Positions 16,454-26,135 of a stretch of 64,000 nt of DNA are shown here, one piece after another (the stretch's first letter is position 1; every line of letters starts with the position of its first letter). The position numbers were made by a program, and so were the translations under genes. This DNA comes from Cryobacterium roopkundense (GTDB taxonomy: Bacteria > Actinomycetota > Actinomycetes > Actinomycetales > Microbacteriaceae). The stretch lies in contig NZ_JACHBQ010000001.1 of the NCBI RefSeq assembly GCF_014200405.1, positions 1,798,001-1,862,000 of the forward strand, read 5' to 3'. The notes below the pieces were generated by a model. That model was not told the origin of the DNA and ran no database searches. It was given only the letters and a program-made list of their open reading frames with translations.

Positions 16454-18943
16454 TTAGATCTCCGTTCCGATGGTGCCGATGATCGCGTCCAGCATGATTC
16501 CGGAAGCGTCACGACGCGCACCGGAATCGGGGAGCGAACGCGGAACGCCGTCAGGCGACACTGCGCGTGCCGGGCCTGGCCCGACCCAGGCCACCGAAAT
16601 GGTGTCCTCGCCCTTGAGGAAGCGCTGAGACCGAACTCCACCGGTCGCGCGCCCCTTCGCAGGGTACTCGGAGAAGTCCGAGAGTTTCGCACTACCGGGG
16701 TCGGTCCCGGGCAGGGTTTGGCTTCCCACGGCAACGGTGGCAACGACGGCTATTTCGGCGTCCTCGGGAGCCAGACTCGTAAAGAACACCGCCTGGGAAC
16801 CGGGGGAGAGCTTGACGCCGGCCATGCCGCTGGCGGCCCGCCCCTGCGGTCGCACTCCGGCGGCCGGGAAACGAAGCAACTGCGAGTCGGAAGCGATGAA
16901 AATCAACTCATCGGCCTCAGTGCCCTGCGCAACGCCCACGACTTCGTCCTTCGGCTTGAGAGCGATGATCTCGAAATCGGGCTTGTTGGCCCAGTCGCCG
17001 GGTGTCACACGCTTGACCACACCCTGCCGAGTGCCGAGGGCGATGGCGTTGGCCGTCTCCAAGGAGACGAGCGCAAGCACCCGCTCGTCCCTCCCCAACG
17101 CGAGATAGTCCACGACACGCACGCCCGCGGCCAGCAGGATCGAGGTGGGCGGCATCACCGGCAGGTCGACGGGGGAGAAGCGGATGAGGCGGCCCCGGTT
17201 AGTGACGGCTCCGACCTCGGTCCTGCTCGTGGTTTCGAGGGACGAGAGGATGGCATCGTGTTTGCTGCGGCGCTGCGGCGGTGTGATGCGCGGTGGCACG
17301 GAATCGTCAACCGCCACGAGATCCACTCGGGCGATGCGGCCCGTGGATGTGAGGAAGATCCGAGTGGGGATGTCCTGCACCTCCAGCACCGCGGCCTGCC
17401 TTTTCGCGGCAGCGGCGGACATTCCGGCAATGCTCGGCTTGGCCTCGGTCAAAACTGTACGCCGCGGCGTGCCGAACCTTTCCGAAACCGCGGCCAGCTC
17501 GTCCGACACGAGCGTGCGAATGGCGGCCTTGCTCGACAGCAACTTCTCCAGCATGGCAATTTCGGCGAGGAGTTGGTCGCGCTCGGCTTCCAGCTCAATT
17601 CTCGAAAAGCGGGTCAGGCGGCGAAGGCGCAGCTCCAGGATGTACTCGGCCTGTACCTGGCTCAGGTCGAAGACGTCGATGAGGCGAACCCTGGCCATCT
17701 CGGTGTCGTCGCTCGCCCGGATCACCTGGATGACCTCGTCGATGTCGACAATGGCGACGAGGAGGCCCTCCACGAGGTGGAGCCGCTCGAGCCGCCTGGC
17801 GAGCCGGTACGAGGATCGCCGCGTCACGACCTCGATGCGGTGGTTCACGTAGACCATGAGCAGCTCGCGCAACCCCAGCGTCTGTGGTGCACCATTGACG
17901 AGCGCAACGGCGTTGATGTTGAAGGAGTCCTCGAGCGGCGTGTAGCGGTAAAGCTGTTCCAGGACTGCCTCGGGGCTGAAGCCTGTCTTGATGCCGATGA
18001 CGAGCCGGAGCCCCTTGGTGCGGTCGGTGAGATCGGTGACATCGGAGATACCGCTCAACTTCTTAGAGTTGACGCCGTCCTTGATCTTCTCGATCACTTT
18101 CTCCGGACCCACGAGGTAGGGCAACTCGGTCACGACAAGTCCGGTCTTGCGCGCGCTGATTGACTCGACTGACACCCGCGCCCGGGTCTTGAAACTGCCG
18201 CGGCCGGTCAGGTAGGCGTCTTTGATGCCCGTGAGTCCCACAATCGTCCCGCCGGTCGGCAGATCCGGTCCGGGTATGAACTCCATGAGGTGCTCGAGGG
18301 AGGCCTCCGGATAGCTCAGCAGGTGCCGGGCGGCGCCGACCACCTCGATCAGGTTGTGCGGAGCCATGTTGGTGGCCATGCCAACGGCGATCCCGCTCGC
18401 GCCGTTCACGAGAAGATTCGGGTAGGCGGCAGGCAACACGTCTGGCTGGGTGAGCTGGTTGTCGTAGTTGGGAACGAAATCCACGACGTCTTCGTCGAGG
18501 TTCTCGGTCATCGCCAACGCGGGCGCCGCGAGCCTGGCCTCGGTATACCGCGGCGCGGCGGGGCCGTCGTCGAGGGACCCGAAGTTGCCGTGTCCGTCGA
18601 TGAGCGGCACGCGGAGCGAGAACGACTGCGCCATGCGCACGAGGGCGTCATAGATAGCCGTGTCGCCGTGGGGATGCAGCTTTCCCATCACCTCACCCAC
18701 GACGCGAGCGGACTTCACATGTCCACGATCGGGACGCAAACCCATGTCGTTCATCTGGTAGAGGATGCGGCGCTGCACAGGCTTGAGCCCGTCGCGCGCA
18801 TCTGGCAGGGCACGAGAATAGATGACTGAATAGGCATACTCAAGGAACGAACCCTGCATCTCAATCGAGACATCGACGTCTTCGATGCGTTCGGTGCCCG
18901 CGGTGGAAGTGGCGGCGGGTGGGGTGCTGTCTGCGCGGCTCAT
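16454..18943 (-). CDS. parC: DNA topoisomerase IV subunit A (ParC; GyrA-type)
   Basis: DNA cleavage/rejoining subunit, 829 residues from ATG 18943 (MSRADSTPP). Catalytic Tyr133 is in [10 protein letters not shown], and the quinolone-region motif is [12 protein letters not shown], with Thr95 at the position of E. coli GyrA Ser83. The C-terminal beta-propeller has [19 protein letters not shown] where gyrase carries the canonical QRRGGKG box. The degenerate box and the pairing with the nearby parE support topoisomerase IV. In-frame sequence upstream of 18943 lacks a ribosome site. Confidence 0.88.
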   Translation of the reverse strand: MSRADSTPPAATSTAGTERIEDVDVSIEMQGSFLEYAYSVIYSRALPDARDGLKPVQRRILYQMNDMGLRPDRGHVKSARVVGEVMGKLHPHGDTAIYDALVRMAQSFSLRVPLIDGHGNFGSLDDGPAAPRYTEARLAAPALAMTENLDEDVVDFVPNYDNQLTQPDVLPAAYPNLLVNGASGIAVGMATNMAPHNLIEVVGAARHLLSYPEASLEHLMEFIPGPDLPTGGTIVGLTGIKDAYLTGRGSFKTRARVSVESISARKTGLVVTELPYLVGPEKVIEKIKDGVNSKKLSGISDVTDLTDRTKGLRLVIGIKTGFSPEAVLEQLYRYTPLEDSFNINAVALVNGAPQTLGLRELLMVYVNHRIEVVTRRSSYRLARRLERLHLVEGLLVAIVDIDEVIQVIRASDDTEMARVRLIDVFDLSQVQAEYILELRLRRLTRFSRIELEAERDQLLAEIAMLEKLLSSKAAIRTLVSDELAAVSERFGTPRRTVLTEAKPSIAGMSAAAAKRQAAVLEVQDIPTRIFLTSTGRIARVDLVAVDDSVPPRITPPQRRSKHDAILSSLETTSRTEVGAVTNRGRLIRFSPVDLPVMPPTSILLAAGVRVVDYLALGRDERVLALVSLETANAIALGTRQGVVKRVTPGDWANKPDFEIIALKPKDEVVGVAQGTEADELIFIASDSQLLRFPAAGVRPQGRAASGMAGVKLSPGSQAVFFTSLAPEDAEIAVVATVAVGSQTLPGTDPGSAKLSDFSEYPAKGRATGGVRSQRFLKGEDTISVAWVGPGPARAVSPDGVPRSLPDSGARRDASGIMLDAIIGTIGTEI

Positions 18944-19064
18944 TCGTGAATTCTGCTTCAATCGTGGTTCAGGCGATCGGAAACTCGCCGGGATGCGCTG
19001 GTGACGGTGCACCGGCAGGGGTGCACTGGAAATTTCGGGTCGTGCCTATGTCAGACTTGGCCCA

Positions 19065-20210
19065 ATGTCAACCATGATACCGGCCCGTCAATTCAGCAAC
19101 CTGCGCCTTGCCGATGTTCTGACAAGTTCCCTCGCCGCCATCCGCGGCGAGCCGAACCCGCTCGGCCTGCCCGCCGTCGCGGCGGCAGTCGTCGTCCTCG
19201 CCGACGGACTGGGCGTGAACGCCCTCCGGGCCAGGGCCGGCCACGCCAGGTACCTGTCAGCCCGGTTGAACAAACCAGACATCATCGACGGCGTGTTCCC
19301 CGCCACGACGGCTGCGGGCATCGCAACGCTCACGACCGGGGTCGAACCCGGTCAGCACGGTCTGGTGGGATACCAGGTGCTTGACGCCGCCGGCGACCGC
19401 ATCGTCAATCAGCTGACCGGATGGGACGACGGCATGCAGCCGGCGACGTGGCAGCGAGCACCGACGGTTTTCACGCAGGCGGCCGATGCCGGCGTGCCCA
19501 GCTTCGCCATCGGCCCCAAGCGTTTCGTCGACTCCGGCTTCACGCGTGCGGTCCTGCGCGGGGCGACCTACGTCGCTGCCGAGAGCATCGCCGATCGGTT
19601 CGTCGCCGCCCGCGGCATCCTCGCCGCCGAACCTTCCGCCCTGATCTATCTCTACGTCGCGGAGCTCGATGTGGCGGCGCACGCCCATGGCTGGGAATCC
19701 GGCCGCTGGCTGGCCCAGCTGGAGTCCCTGGACTCCGAAGTGGCTCGGTTCGCAGCGGACCTCACAGCGGACCAGGGACTGCTGCTGACGGCCGACCACG
19801 GAGTAATCGATGTTCCCCAGACCAAGCATGTGCTCTTCGACACAGTGGCGGCTCTGGTAACCGGCGTTCGCCACATCGGCGGCGATCCGCGGTGCCTCCA
19901 GCTGTACCTGGACCCGCGCCAGACGGAGATGACGGCTGACTCGCTCGCCGACGCCTGGCGTGCGGTCGAGGGCGATCGGGCGTGGGTTTACACCCGAGAA
20001 GAGGCAGTTGCCGCCGGCCTGTACGGACGGGTGGCGGACGACGTTCTCTCCAGAATCGGGGACGTGCTCGTGGCGGCTCGCAAGGGCGTCGCGTACTACG
20101 ATTCCCGGCCGGCCAATCAGAGTTCACGTTCGATGATCGGCCAGCACGGTTCGCTCACCGACGACGAGCTTCGGGTGCCGCTGATCCGGTCGGGGGCGTT
20201 CTCGCGCTAA
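19065..20210 (+). CDS. Alkaline phosphatase superfamily protein (nucleotide pyrophosphatase/phosphodiesterase type)
   Basis: 381 residues. It has the N-terminal metal site VVVLADGLGVNAL, the nucleophile region FPATTAAGIATLTTGVEPGQHGLVGY with Thr as probable nucleophile, LYVAELDVAAHAHGWES, and the C-terminal metal ligands LLTADHGVIDV. Such proteins in actinobacteria are cytoplasmic phosphodiesterases of unknown substrate; there is no signal peptide here. A CAGACT hexamer lies seven bases before ATG 19065. It is divergent from parC, with 121 bases between them. Confidence 0.85.
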   Translation: MSTMIPARQFSNLRLADVLTSSLAAIRGEPNPLGLPAVAAAVVVLADGLGVNALRARAGHARYLSARLNKPDIIDGVFPATTAAGIATLTTGVEPGQHGLVGYQVLDAAGDRIVNQLTGWDDGMQPATWQRAPTVFTQAADAGVPSFAIGPKRFVDSGFTRAVLRGATYVAAESIADRFVAARGILAAEPSALIYLYVAELDVAAHAHGWESGRWLAQLESLDSEVARFAADLTADQGLLLTADHGVIDVPQTKHVLFDTVAALVTGVRHIGGDPRCLQLYLDPRQTEMTADSLADAWRAVEGDRAWVYTREEAVAAGLYGRVADDVLSRIGDVLVAARKGVAYYDSRPANQSSRSMIGQHGSLTDDELRVPLIRSGAFSR

Positions 20211-20220
20211 CAGCACAAAA

Positions 20221-20253
20221 GCCGGACCCCAGCCCGTCGGGGCGTGGTCCGGC
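20221..20253 (-). terminator. Terminator for the DUF3043 gene
   Basis: GCCGGACC at 20221-20228 pairs with GGTCCGGC at 20246-20253. Reading the minus strand, the stem is followed by TTTTGTG, so it serves mainly the minus-strand gene and may also stop the convergent + transcript. Confidence 0.7.
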
Positions 20254-20270
20254 TCGTCGAGCGGGACCTA

Positions 20271-20861
20271 CTAGGCCGGGTATTTTCCGCGCTTAACCTG
20301 AGGCTTCGGAAGGCGCATCGGTCGAAGCTGCAGGGCACGCATCGCCGAGTACCAGCGAACCTTCTCGACCTTGTCGGCACCGAATTTGGCTTCGATCTTC
20401 TTCGTGACGATGAAGCCCAAAATGACGCAGTCCACGATGGCCACGATGAAGAAGGCCCAGAGGGCGATGATGCCGTACGTAGCGATCGACGGAATGGTCG
20501 AGAGCAGGATGACGAGGAACATCACCGGAATCATGAGCTCGCCCACGTTGAACCGAGCATCCACGTAGTCGCGCACGTAGCGCTTCTGGGGGCCCCGCTC
20601 GCGCAGCGGAAGGTACTTGTCTTCGCCGTTGGCCATCCCGATGCGGGCGCGGTCTCGAGTCACCCGTGACTTGGCGCGAGCCTGCTGCGCCGCAAGCTTC
20701 CGGTCGTCCGGAACGAGCGGACGCTTGTTGGCAGCTTCCTGGCTCCGGCGCGTTGGAGTGGGCTGGCCTTTCCCGGCGGAAGTGCCGTTCAGGCGCGCTG
20801 CGGTCTCCGCAGCGCTTTCGATCGACGGCTGTGCGTCGGGGTTTACTGGTTGCTTAGCCAC
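20271..20861 (-). CDS. DUF3043-type membrane protein
   Basis: 196 residues. A charged, Pro/Ala-rich N-terminus with RARIGMANGEDKYLPLRERG and RYVRDYVDARFNVGELMIP precedes two membrane helices (VMFLVILLSTIPSIATYGII and LWAFFIVAIVDCVILGFIV). A basic cytoplasmic tail ends KPQVKRGKYPA. This matches the actinobacterial DUF3043 family; function unknown. GTG 20861 (VAKQPVNPD) is preferred over TTG 20876 because AAGGAT lies five bases before it. It is divergent from the dipeptidase at 20900. Confidence 0.85.
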   Translation of the reverse strand: MAKQPVNPDAQPSIESAAETAARLNGTSAGKGQPTPTRRSQEAANKRPLVPDDRKLAAQQARAKSRVTRDRARIGMANGEDKYLPLRERGPQKRYVRDYVDARFNVGELMIPVMFLVILLSTIPSIATYGIIALWAFFIVAIVDCVILGFIVTKKIEAKFGADKVEKVRWYSAMRALQLRPMRLPKPQVKRGKYPA

Positions 20862-20886
20862 ATCAAATCCTTGCAATTGGGTGCCT

Positions 20887-20892
20887 TAAGAT
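20887..20892 (+). promoter_or_regulatory. Putative -10 box, leaderless dipeptidase
   Basis: TAAGAT seven bases before ATG 20900, in a gap of only 38 bases from the divergent DUF3043 gene. Confidence 0.55.
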
Positions 20893-20899
20893 TACCCGT

Positions 20900-22336
20900 A
20901 TGACGGATAACTCACTGACAAATGCTGTGGAGACACAGGTAGACCCGACAGAGAACGACGATTCTGCGGTGCGTGTGGCGGTCGAACGCGGCCTTCCCTC
21001 GACCATCGCGGAGCTGTGTGCCCTCGTGCGGATTCCCTCCGTGGCCTGGTCGGCATTCGACAGGGCAACTGTGCTGCAGAGTGCTGAAGCCGTCGCACAG
21101 CTGGCACGCGATCTCCAGGTTTTCGACTCGGTCCAGATCAAGCAGGCGGGAATTCCCGGGGGCGACGAACTGGGCCAACCCGCTGTTCTCGCCACACGTG
21201 CCGCCCGAAACGGCCGGCCGACCGTGCTGCTCTACGCCCACCACGACGTGCAGCCTCCCGGTTTGGACGGCGACTGGGACTCCCCGCCATTCGAACCCAC
21301 GGTTCGAGGTGATCGCCTGTACGGCCGCGGCGCGGCCGACGACAAGGCCGGTGTCATGGCGCACATAGCGTCGATCCGTGCCCTCGTCGAAGCGGCCGGA
21401 AGTGATTTCGAACTCGGGCTGGCCCTGTTCATTGAGGGAGAAGAGGAATTCGGCAGTCGCTCCTTCGCCACATTCCTGGACGAGAACAGAGATGCCCTCC
21501 GCGGCGACGTCATCGTCGTCGCCGACTCAAACAACTGGGACGTTTCCACGCCGGCGCTGACAACTGGGCTGCGCGGAAACGTGACGCTTCGCCTCGAGGT
21601 TCGCACGCTTGATCATGCGTCGCACTCTGGAATGTTCGGGGGAGCAGTCCCTGATGCCATGATGGCCACCATCACGCTGCTGGCCACCCTCTACAATTCG
21701 GACGGCTCCGTCGCCGTGGCCGGTCTCACCAGCCACCCCGGCCAGACGCCCGACTACTCCGAGGAGCAGTTGCGCGCGGAAACCGGGCTGCTCGACGGCG
21801 TGTCGCCCATCGGACACGGCTCCATCCTGAGCCGAATTTGGTCTCAACCGGCCATCACTGTGACCGGCATCGACGCCCCGTCGGTGGACAACGCGTCTAA
21901 CACTCTGTCGCCCTGCATCACGGTACGCCTCAGCTGCCGGATCGCTCCGGGCCAGAAGGCCGACGAGGCAGCGGCAGCGCTCGAAGCGCATCTTCGTTCG
22001 CACGCCCCCTTCGGGGCGCACATCGACATCTCGGACGTGGATTGCGGTGAGCCTTTCCTGGTTGAAACGACGGGCTGGGCAGTCGCCGAAGCCCGGAAGG
22101 CGATGAACGACGCGTGGGGAGTCGCCCCCGTCGACATCGGTGTGGGAGGCTCAATTCCTTTCATCTCCGATCTGGTGCGGGTCTTTCCCGAGGCTCAGAT
22201 CCTTGTCACTGGGGTGGAGGACCCGGATTCCAGGGCGCACAGTCCCAACGAGTCGCTGCATCTCGGAGTCTTCAAGCGAGCCGTCCTCTCTGAATCGCTG
22301 CTTTTGGCCCGTCTCAATCGCCGCACGGGGCACTAG
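20900..22336 (+). CDS. M20 family dipeptidase
   Basis: 478-residue metallopeptidase of the ArgE/DapE/CNDP group. Metal ligands are in VLLYAHHDVQPPGL, LYGRGAADDKAGVMAHI (bridging Asp) and LFIEGEEEFGS (general base and ligand Glu). The dimerisation-domain His is in RTLDHASHSGMFGG, and GGSIPFISDL is near the C-terminus. Probable role is hydrolysis of dipeptides or N-acyl amino acids in the cytoplasm; the substrate is not determined. A second, diverged M20 enzyme is at 58330-59655. Confidence 0.92.
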   Translation: MTDNSLTNAVETQVDPTENDDSAVRVAVERGLPSTIAELCALVRIPSVAWSAFDRATVLQSAEAVAQLARDLQVFDSVQIKQAGIPGGDELGQPAVLATRAARNGRPTVLLYAHHDVQPPGLDGDWDSPPFEPTVRGDRLYGRGAADDKAGVMAHIASIRALVEAAGSDFELGLALFIEGEEEFGSRSFATFLDENRDALRGDVIVVADSNNWDVSTPALTTGLRGNVTLRLEVRTLDHASHSGMFGGAVPDAMMATITLLATLYNSDGSVAVAGLTSHPGQTPDYSEEQLRAETGLLDGVSPIGHGSILSRIWSQPAITVTGIDAPSVDNASNTLSPCITVRLSCRIAPGQKADEAAAALEAHLRSHAPFGAHIDISDVDCGEPFLVETTGWAVAEARKAMNDAWGVAPVDIGVGGSIPFISDLVRVFPEAQILVTGVEDPDSRAHSPNESLHLGVFKRAVLSESLLLARLNRRTGH

Positions 22337-22392
22337 CGGTAAACAAAACCCCGAGCTGGGAATGTCCCCGGGCCCACCAGCGTTCAGCGAGG

Positions 22393-22398
22393 TAGAAT
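22393..22398 (+). promoter_or_regulatory. Possible -10 box of the Fe-S carrier gene
   Basis: TAGAAT, which would place the transcript start near 22405 and give a leader of about 75 bases containing the hairpin at 22416-22436. No good -35 box. Confidence 0.3.
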
Positions 22399-22415
22399 TG
22401 ACCCTGAATTCTTCA

Positions 22416-22436
22416 GTGCGCGAGTCACTCGCGCAC
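22416..22436 (+). promoter_or_regulatory. Perfect 9-bp hairpin in the leader of the Fe-S carrier gene
   Basis: GTGCGCGAG (22416-22424) and CTCGCGCAC (22428-22436) with a TCA loop, 43 bases before the start codon. No T-run follows. It could be a leader control element or mRNA stabiliser. Confidence 0.45.
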
Positions 22437-22479
22437 GACACCTTTAGACCGCCGCACCACGCGAGCACCAAGGAGAACC

Positions 22480-22842
22480 ATGACTGACACCATGACCGAC
22501 ACGACCAGCACCGCAGCCCATGGTGTTGGCCTCAGCGATGTCGCTGCCGCCAAGGTTCGCAGCCTTCTCGCGCAGGAGGGCCGCGAGGACCTGCGCCTGC
22601 GTGTAGCGGTGCAGCCTGGCGGATGCTCCGGCTTGATCTACCAGCTTTACTTCGACGAACGAGTCCTCGAGGGTGACGCCGTCGTGGATTTCGATGGAGT
22701 GGGTGTCGTTGTCGACAAAATGAGTGTTCCGTACCTTGACGGTGCCAACATCAATTTCGAAGACACCATCGAGAAGCAGGGCTTCACCATCGACAACCCC
22801 AATGCGGGTGGCAGCTGCGCCTGTGGGGATTCATTCAGCTAA
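22480..22842 (+). CDS. erpA: A-type iron-sulfur carrier (ErpA/HesB/IscA family)
   Basis: 120 residues. It carries Fe-S clusters to apo-enzymes. The three conserved cysteines are in PGGCSGLIYQL and GGSCACGDSFS (C-Xn-CXC near the C-terminus). ATG 22480 has AAGGAG four bases upstream. The cytochrome oxidase genes follow about 200 bases downstream, and the Rieske protein and LipA in this window are possible clients. Confidence 0.92.
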   Translation: MTDTMTDTTSTAAHGVGLSDVAAAKVRSLLAQEGREDLRLRVAVQPGGCSGLIYQLYFDERVLEGDAVVDFDGVGVVVDKMSVPYLDGANINFEDTIEKQGFTIDNPNAGGSCACGDSFS

Positions 22843-22862
22843 CTGAATATCTGCGACATTCG

Positions 22863-22893
22863 GGAGATCATCCACGTGTGGATGATCTCCTTT
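22863..22893 (+). terminator. Terminator after erpA
   Basis: GGAGATCATCCAC and GTGGATGATCTCC pair as 13-bp arms around a two-base centre, followed by TTT. Confidence 0.75.
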
Positions 22894-23044
22894 CGCGTTA
22901 TCCCGAGGCTCTCACCCGGCTCCGAGCACATTGGAAGTCGACTTGCCCCGAGGCGTGCACGGAAGACCGCCTCCCGCGGAGTAGGCTAGGAATCGGTCAA
23001 AGCACTTCCTGAGAAGTGTCCTCGAATCTCCCGAAAGGTCCCCG

Positions 23045-23932
23045 GTGCGCATTAACCACCGTCTCCGATGGGCTGCATTTCCGCTTGCAGCGACGCTAGT
23101 CATTGTTCTCGCCGGCTGCACGCAGGCCCAGCTACATGGCTATCTCCCCGGTTTTGAAGAAGGTCAACCGGCGGTGACTAACCAGACCGAACGCGTGGCC
23201 GGTCTATGGACCACGTCGTGGATCGTGCTCCTCATCGTCGGCATCATCACGTGGGGGCTCATCCTGTGGGCCGTGATCGTCTACCGACGACGCAAGGGAC
23301 AGACCGGACTTCCTGTGCAGCTCCGCTACAACATGCCGATCGAGATTTTCTACACGATCGTGCCCCTCATTCTTGTCGTCGGATTCTTCGCCTTCACCGT
23401 TCGGGACCAGATCGCCATTGAATCGCGGTTTGAAAACCCTGACGTCACCATTGAGGTGCAGGCCAAACAGTGGGCCTGGGACTTCAACTATGTGAACGAA
23501 GACGTCTACTCCGCAGGTGTTCAGGCGCAGGCCGACCCGGACGGCGAACCTGGCGCACGACTCGAGGACGAACTGCCGACCCTCGTGCTGCCGGTGAACC
23601 AGAAGGTCGAGTTCAAGCTCGAATCTCGCGACGTCATCCACTCCTTCTGGATCATTGACTTCCTGTACAAGAAGGACATCATTCCCGGAAAGACCAACTA
23701 CATGTCGGTCATCCCGGAGCGCATCGGCACCTACGCCGGAAAGTGTGCGGAACTGTGCGGCGAGTACCACTCGCTCATGCTCTTCAACACAAAGGTTGTC
23801 TCCCAGGCGGACTATGACGCGTACATCCAGTCGCTCCGTGCCGCCGGAAACACCGGTCAGATCGACAACGACTTCAACCGCCAACAAAACCTGCCGGGCA
23901 CCGGCGCACCCACGGCTCAGGAGGGCAAGTAG
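23045..23932 (+). CDS. ctaC: Cytochrome c oxidase subunit II
   Basis: CuA subunit of the aa3 oxidase, 295 residues. The N-terminal signal ends in a lipobox (VLAGCTQ, Cys25), so it is probably a lipoprotein. Two helices follow (SWIVLLIVGIITWGLILWAV; FYTIVPLILVVGFFAF). Conserved features are QAKQWAWDFNY, HSFWIIDFLYKKDIIPG and the CuA site CAELCGEYHSLM. It starts with GTG with AAAGG upstream. First gene of ctaC-ctaD-ctaF. Lnt and related maturation genes are also in this window. Confidence 0.96.
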   Translation: MRINHRLRWAAFPLAATLVIVLAGCTQAQLHGYLPGFEEGQPAVTNQTERVAGLWTTSWIVLLIVGIITWGLILWAVIVYRRRKGQTGLPVQLRYNMPIEIFYTIVPLILVVGFFAFTVRDQIAIESRFENPDVTIEVQAKQWAWDFNYVNEDVYSAGVQAQADPDGEPGARLEDELPTLVLPVNQKVEFKLESRDVIHSFWIIDFLYKKDIIPGKTNYMSVIPERIGTYAGKCAELCGEYHSLMLFNTKVVSQADYDAYIQSLRAAGNTGQIDNDFNRQQNLPGTGAPTAQEGK

Positions 23933-23935
23933 GCC

Positions 23936-25654
23936 ATGAGCACGACCATCACACGAATGGAGACCCCGGTCTCCGATTCCGCGGAACGCAAGGGCAACGT
24001 CCTCGTCAAGTGGATTACGTCCACTGACCACAAGGTGATCGGGTACATGTACCTGATTACCTCGTTCATCTACTTCTGCATCGGTGGCGTCATGGCGCTC
24101 ATCATCCGGGCGCAGTTGTTCGCGCCAGGCCTCGAAGTTGTGCAGACCAAAGAGCAGTACAACCAGCTCTTCACCATGCACGGCACGATCATGCTGCTCA
24201 TGTTCGCGACCCCGCTGTTCTTCGGATTCGCCAACTTCCTCGTGCCCCTCCAAATCGGAGCTCCCGACGTTGCCTTCCCGCGCCTGAACGCCCTGGCTTA
24301 CTGGTTCTTCAACTTCGGAAGCCTCATCGCCGTAGCCGGCTTCCTGACCCCGCAGGGCGCGGCCTCGTTCGGCTGGTTCGCCTACCAACCGCTGGCGAGT
24401 ACGACGTTCTCGCCGGGCGTCGGTGGAAACCTCTGGATGGTCGGGCTCGGCCTATCCGGTTTCGGAACCATCCTCGGTTCCGTCAACTTCATCACCACGA
24501 TCATCACGATGCGTGCTCCGGGCATGACGATGTGGCGTATGCCGGTGTTCACCTGGAACTCCCTCATCACCGCCCTTCTCGCGCTCATGGTCTTCCCTGT
24601 CCTTGCCGCGGCTATGCTGGCCGCAGCTTCGGACCGTATCTTCGGTTCGCACATCTACGACCCTGCGAACGGTGGAGCGATCCTCTGGCAACACCTGTTC
24701 TGGTTCTTCGGCCACCCCGAGGTCTACATCATTGCCTTGCCGTTCTTCGGCATCGTCTCCGAGGTTTTCCCGGTCTTCAGCCGCAAGCCCATGTTCGGTT
24801 ACAAGACGCTCATCTACGCCACCATTTCCATCGCGGCCCTGTCCGTGTCGGTGTGGGCTCACCACATGTACGTGACCGGCTCGGTACTTCTGCCGTTCTT
24901 CTCGCTCATGACTATGCTGATCGCAGTTCCCACTGGAGTGAAGATCTTCAACTGGATCGGCACCATGTGGCGAGGGTCAGTAACGTTCGAAACCCCGATG
25001 CTCTGGGCCCTCGGCTTCCTGGTGACCTTCACCTTCGGTGGACTGACCGGCGTTATTCTGGCCTCTCCTCCGCTCGACTTTCACGTCTCCGACACGTACT
25101 TCGTCGTTGCACACTTCCACTACGTGATCTTCGGTACCGTCGTATTCGCGATGTTCAGTGGCTTCTACTTCTGGTGGCCGAAATTCACCGGAAAGATGCT
25201 CAACGAAAGCTTGGGCAAGTGGCACTTCTGGTTGCTGTTCATCGGCTTCCACACGACCTTCCTCATCCAGCATTGGCTCGGAGTCGTGGGCATGCCTCGC
25301 CGGTACGCGACGTACTCTCCTGACGATGGGTTCACCTGGATGAACCAGGTGTCCACGGTCGGAGCCATGATCCTCGCCGTCTCGATGATCCCGTTCTTCC
25401 TGAACGTCTACATCACCGCCCGCAAGGCACCCAAGGTCACGGTCAACGACCCCTGGGGTTATGGATCGTCACTCGAGTGGGCCACGTCCTGCCCGCCGCC
25501 GCGTCACAACTTCACGTCCATCCCGCGCATTCGCTCGGAGCGACCGGCGTTTGATCTGAATCACCCGGAGGCCGGACTTCCCGTCGGCATCGGTGCGATC
25601 AAGGACGCGCCCGATTCCCCGACCTATGACGCCACATCGAACAAGGTGAAGTAA
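23936..25654 (+). CDS. ctaD: Cytochrome c oxidase subunit I
   Basis: Haem a/a3-CuB catalytic subunit, 572 residues with 12 membrane helices. Ligand motifs are [12 protein letters not shown] (haem a His), [14 protein letters not shown] (CuB His and cross-linked Tyr), AHHMYVTG (CuB His pair) and [12 protein letters not shown] (haem a/a3 His). It starts three bases after the ctaC stop. The C-terminal cytoplasmic tail of about 50 residues is typical of actinobacteria. Confidence 0.97.
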   Translation: MSTTITRMETPVSDSAERKGNVLVKWITSTDHKVIGYMYLITSFIYFCIGGVMALIIRAQLFAPGLEVVQTKEQYNQLFTMHGTIMLLMFATPLFFGFANFLVPLQIGAPDVAFPRLNALAYWFFNFGSLIAVAGFLTPQGAASFGWFAYQPLASTTFSPGVGGNLWMVGLGLSGFGTILGSVNFITTIITMRAPGMTMWRMPVFTWNSLITALLALMVFPVLAAAMLAAASDRIFGSHIYDPANGGAILWQHLFWFFGHPEVYIIALPFFGIVSEVFPVFSRKPMFGYKTLIYATISIAALSVSVWAHHMYVTGSVLLPFFSLMTMLIAVPTGVKIFNWIGTMWRGSVTFETPMLWALGFLVTFTFGGLTGVILASPPLDFHVSDTYFVVAHFHYVIFGTVVFAMFSGFYFWWPKFTGKMLNESLGKWHFWLLFIGFHTTFLIQHWLGVVGMPRRYATYSPDDGFTWMNQVSTVGAMILAVSMIPFFLNVYITARKAPKVTVNDPWGYGSSLEWATSCPPPRHNFTSIPRIRSERPAFDLNHPEAGLPVGIGAIKDAPDSPTYDATSNKVK

Positions 25655-26077
25655 ATGAGAACCAATGCACGCCTCTTCTGGGGCCTGGCCGTGTTCTTCG
25701 CCGTGGTGACAGTGATCTACGTCGCGTGGAGTCTGCTGGATCCCATGCACGCGGCCATCGAGTGGGCTGGCACGTTCATGTTGGCCCTGAGCGCGCTTCT
25801 TGCAGCCTTCATCGGTTTCTACCTGGGCAAGGTCTACACCGCACAGGGTGGGGAAGCCCCCGAGGACCGGCTGGACGGCAACATCGATGATGGCGACCCC
25901 GAGGCTGGATTCTTCAGCCCGTGGAGCTGGTGGCCCATCGTGCTCGCCGCCGCCGCAGCGCTTGTGTTCCTGGGGCTCGCCGTGGGCTTCTGGGTCGCGT
26001 ACATCGGCCTCGCCTTTGGACTCATCGGCCTGGTCGGCTGGGTCTACGAGTACTACCGAGGCCTGTTCGCCCGCTAA
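25655..26077 (+). CDS. ctaF: Cytochrome c oxidase subunit IV (actinobacterial CtaF)
   Basis: 140 residues with four membrane segments: LFWGLAVFFAVVTVIYVAW, FMLALSALLAAFIGFYLG, WPIVLAAAAALVFLGLAVGF and IGLAFGLIGLVGWVYEYY. The loop between helices 2 and 3 has GFFSPWSWWP, a family mark. This subunit is specific to actinobacterial bcc-aa3 supercomplexes. The ATG directly follows the ctaD stop. Confidence 0.93.
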   Translation: MRTNARLFWGLAVFFAVVTVIYVAWSLLDPMHAAIEWAGTFMLALSALLAAFIGFYLGKVYTAQGGEAPEDRLDGNIDDGDPEAGFFSPWSWWPIVLAAAAALVFLGLAVGFWVAYIGLAFGLIGLVGWVYEYYRGLFAR

Positions 26078-26097
26078 GAGACACCGCATAGAAATAC

Positions 26098-26131
26098 TGC
26101 CGACCTTCACTTCGAAGGTCGGCAGTTTTTT
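26098..26131 (+). terminator. Intrinsic terminator of ctaCDF
   Basis: CTGCCGACCTT and AAGGTCGGCAG form an 11-bp stem with a six-base loop, followed by TTTTTTG. It is the cleanest rho-independent terminator in the window. Confidence 0.92.
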
Positions 26132-26135
26132 GTGT

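Noticed and set aside
16718..18163. 481-residue open frame opposite parC
   Set aside because: No recognisable domain; it mirrors the parC coding region.
13617..18943. DNA gyrase (gyrB/gyrA) and a nearby replication origin
   Set aside because: Position beside the principal sigma factor, the EGDSALG motif, the degenerate gyrase box, and absence of dnaA/dnaN/recF favour topoisomerase IV.
23204..24388. 394-residue open frame opposite ctaC/ctaD
   Set aside because: Highly charged shadow of membrane-protein codons; the + strand genes are certain.
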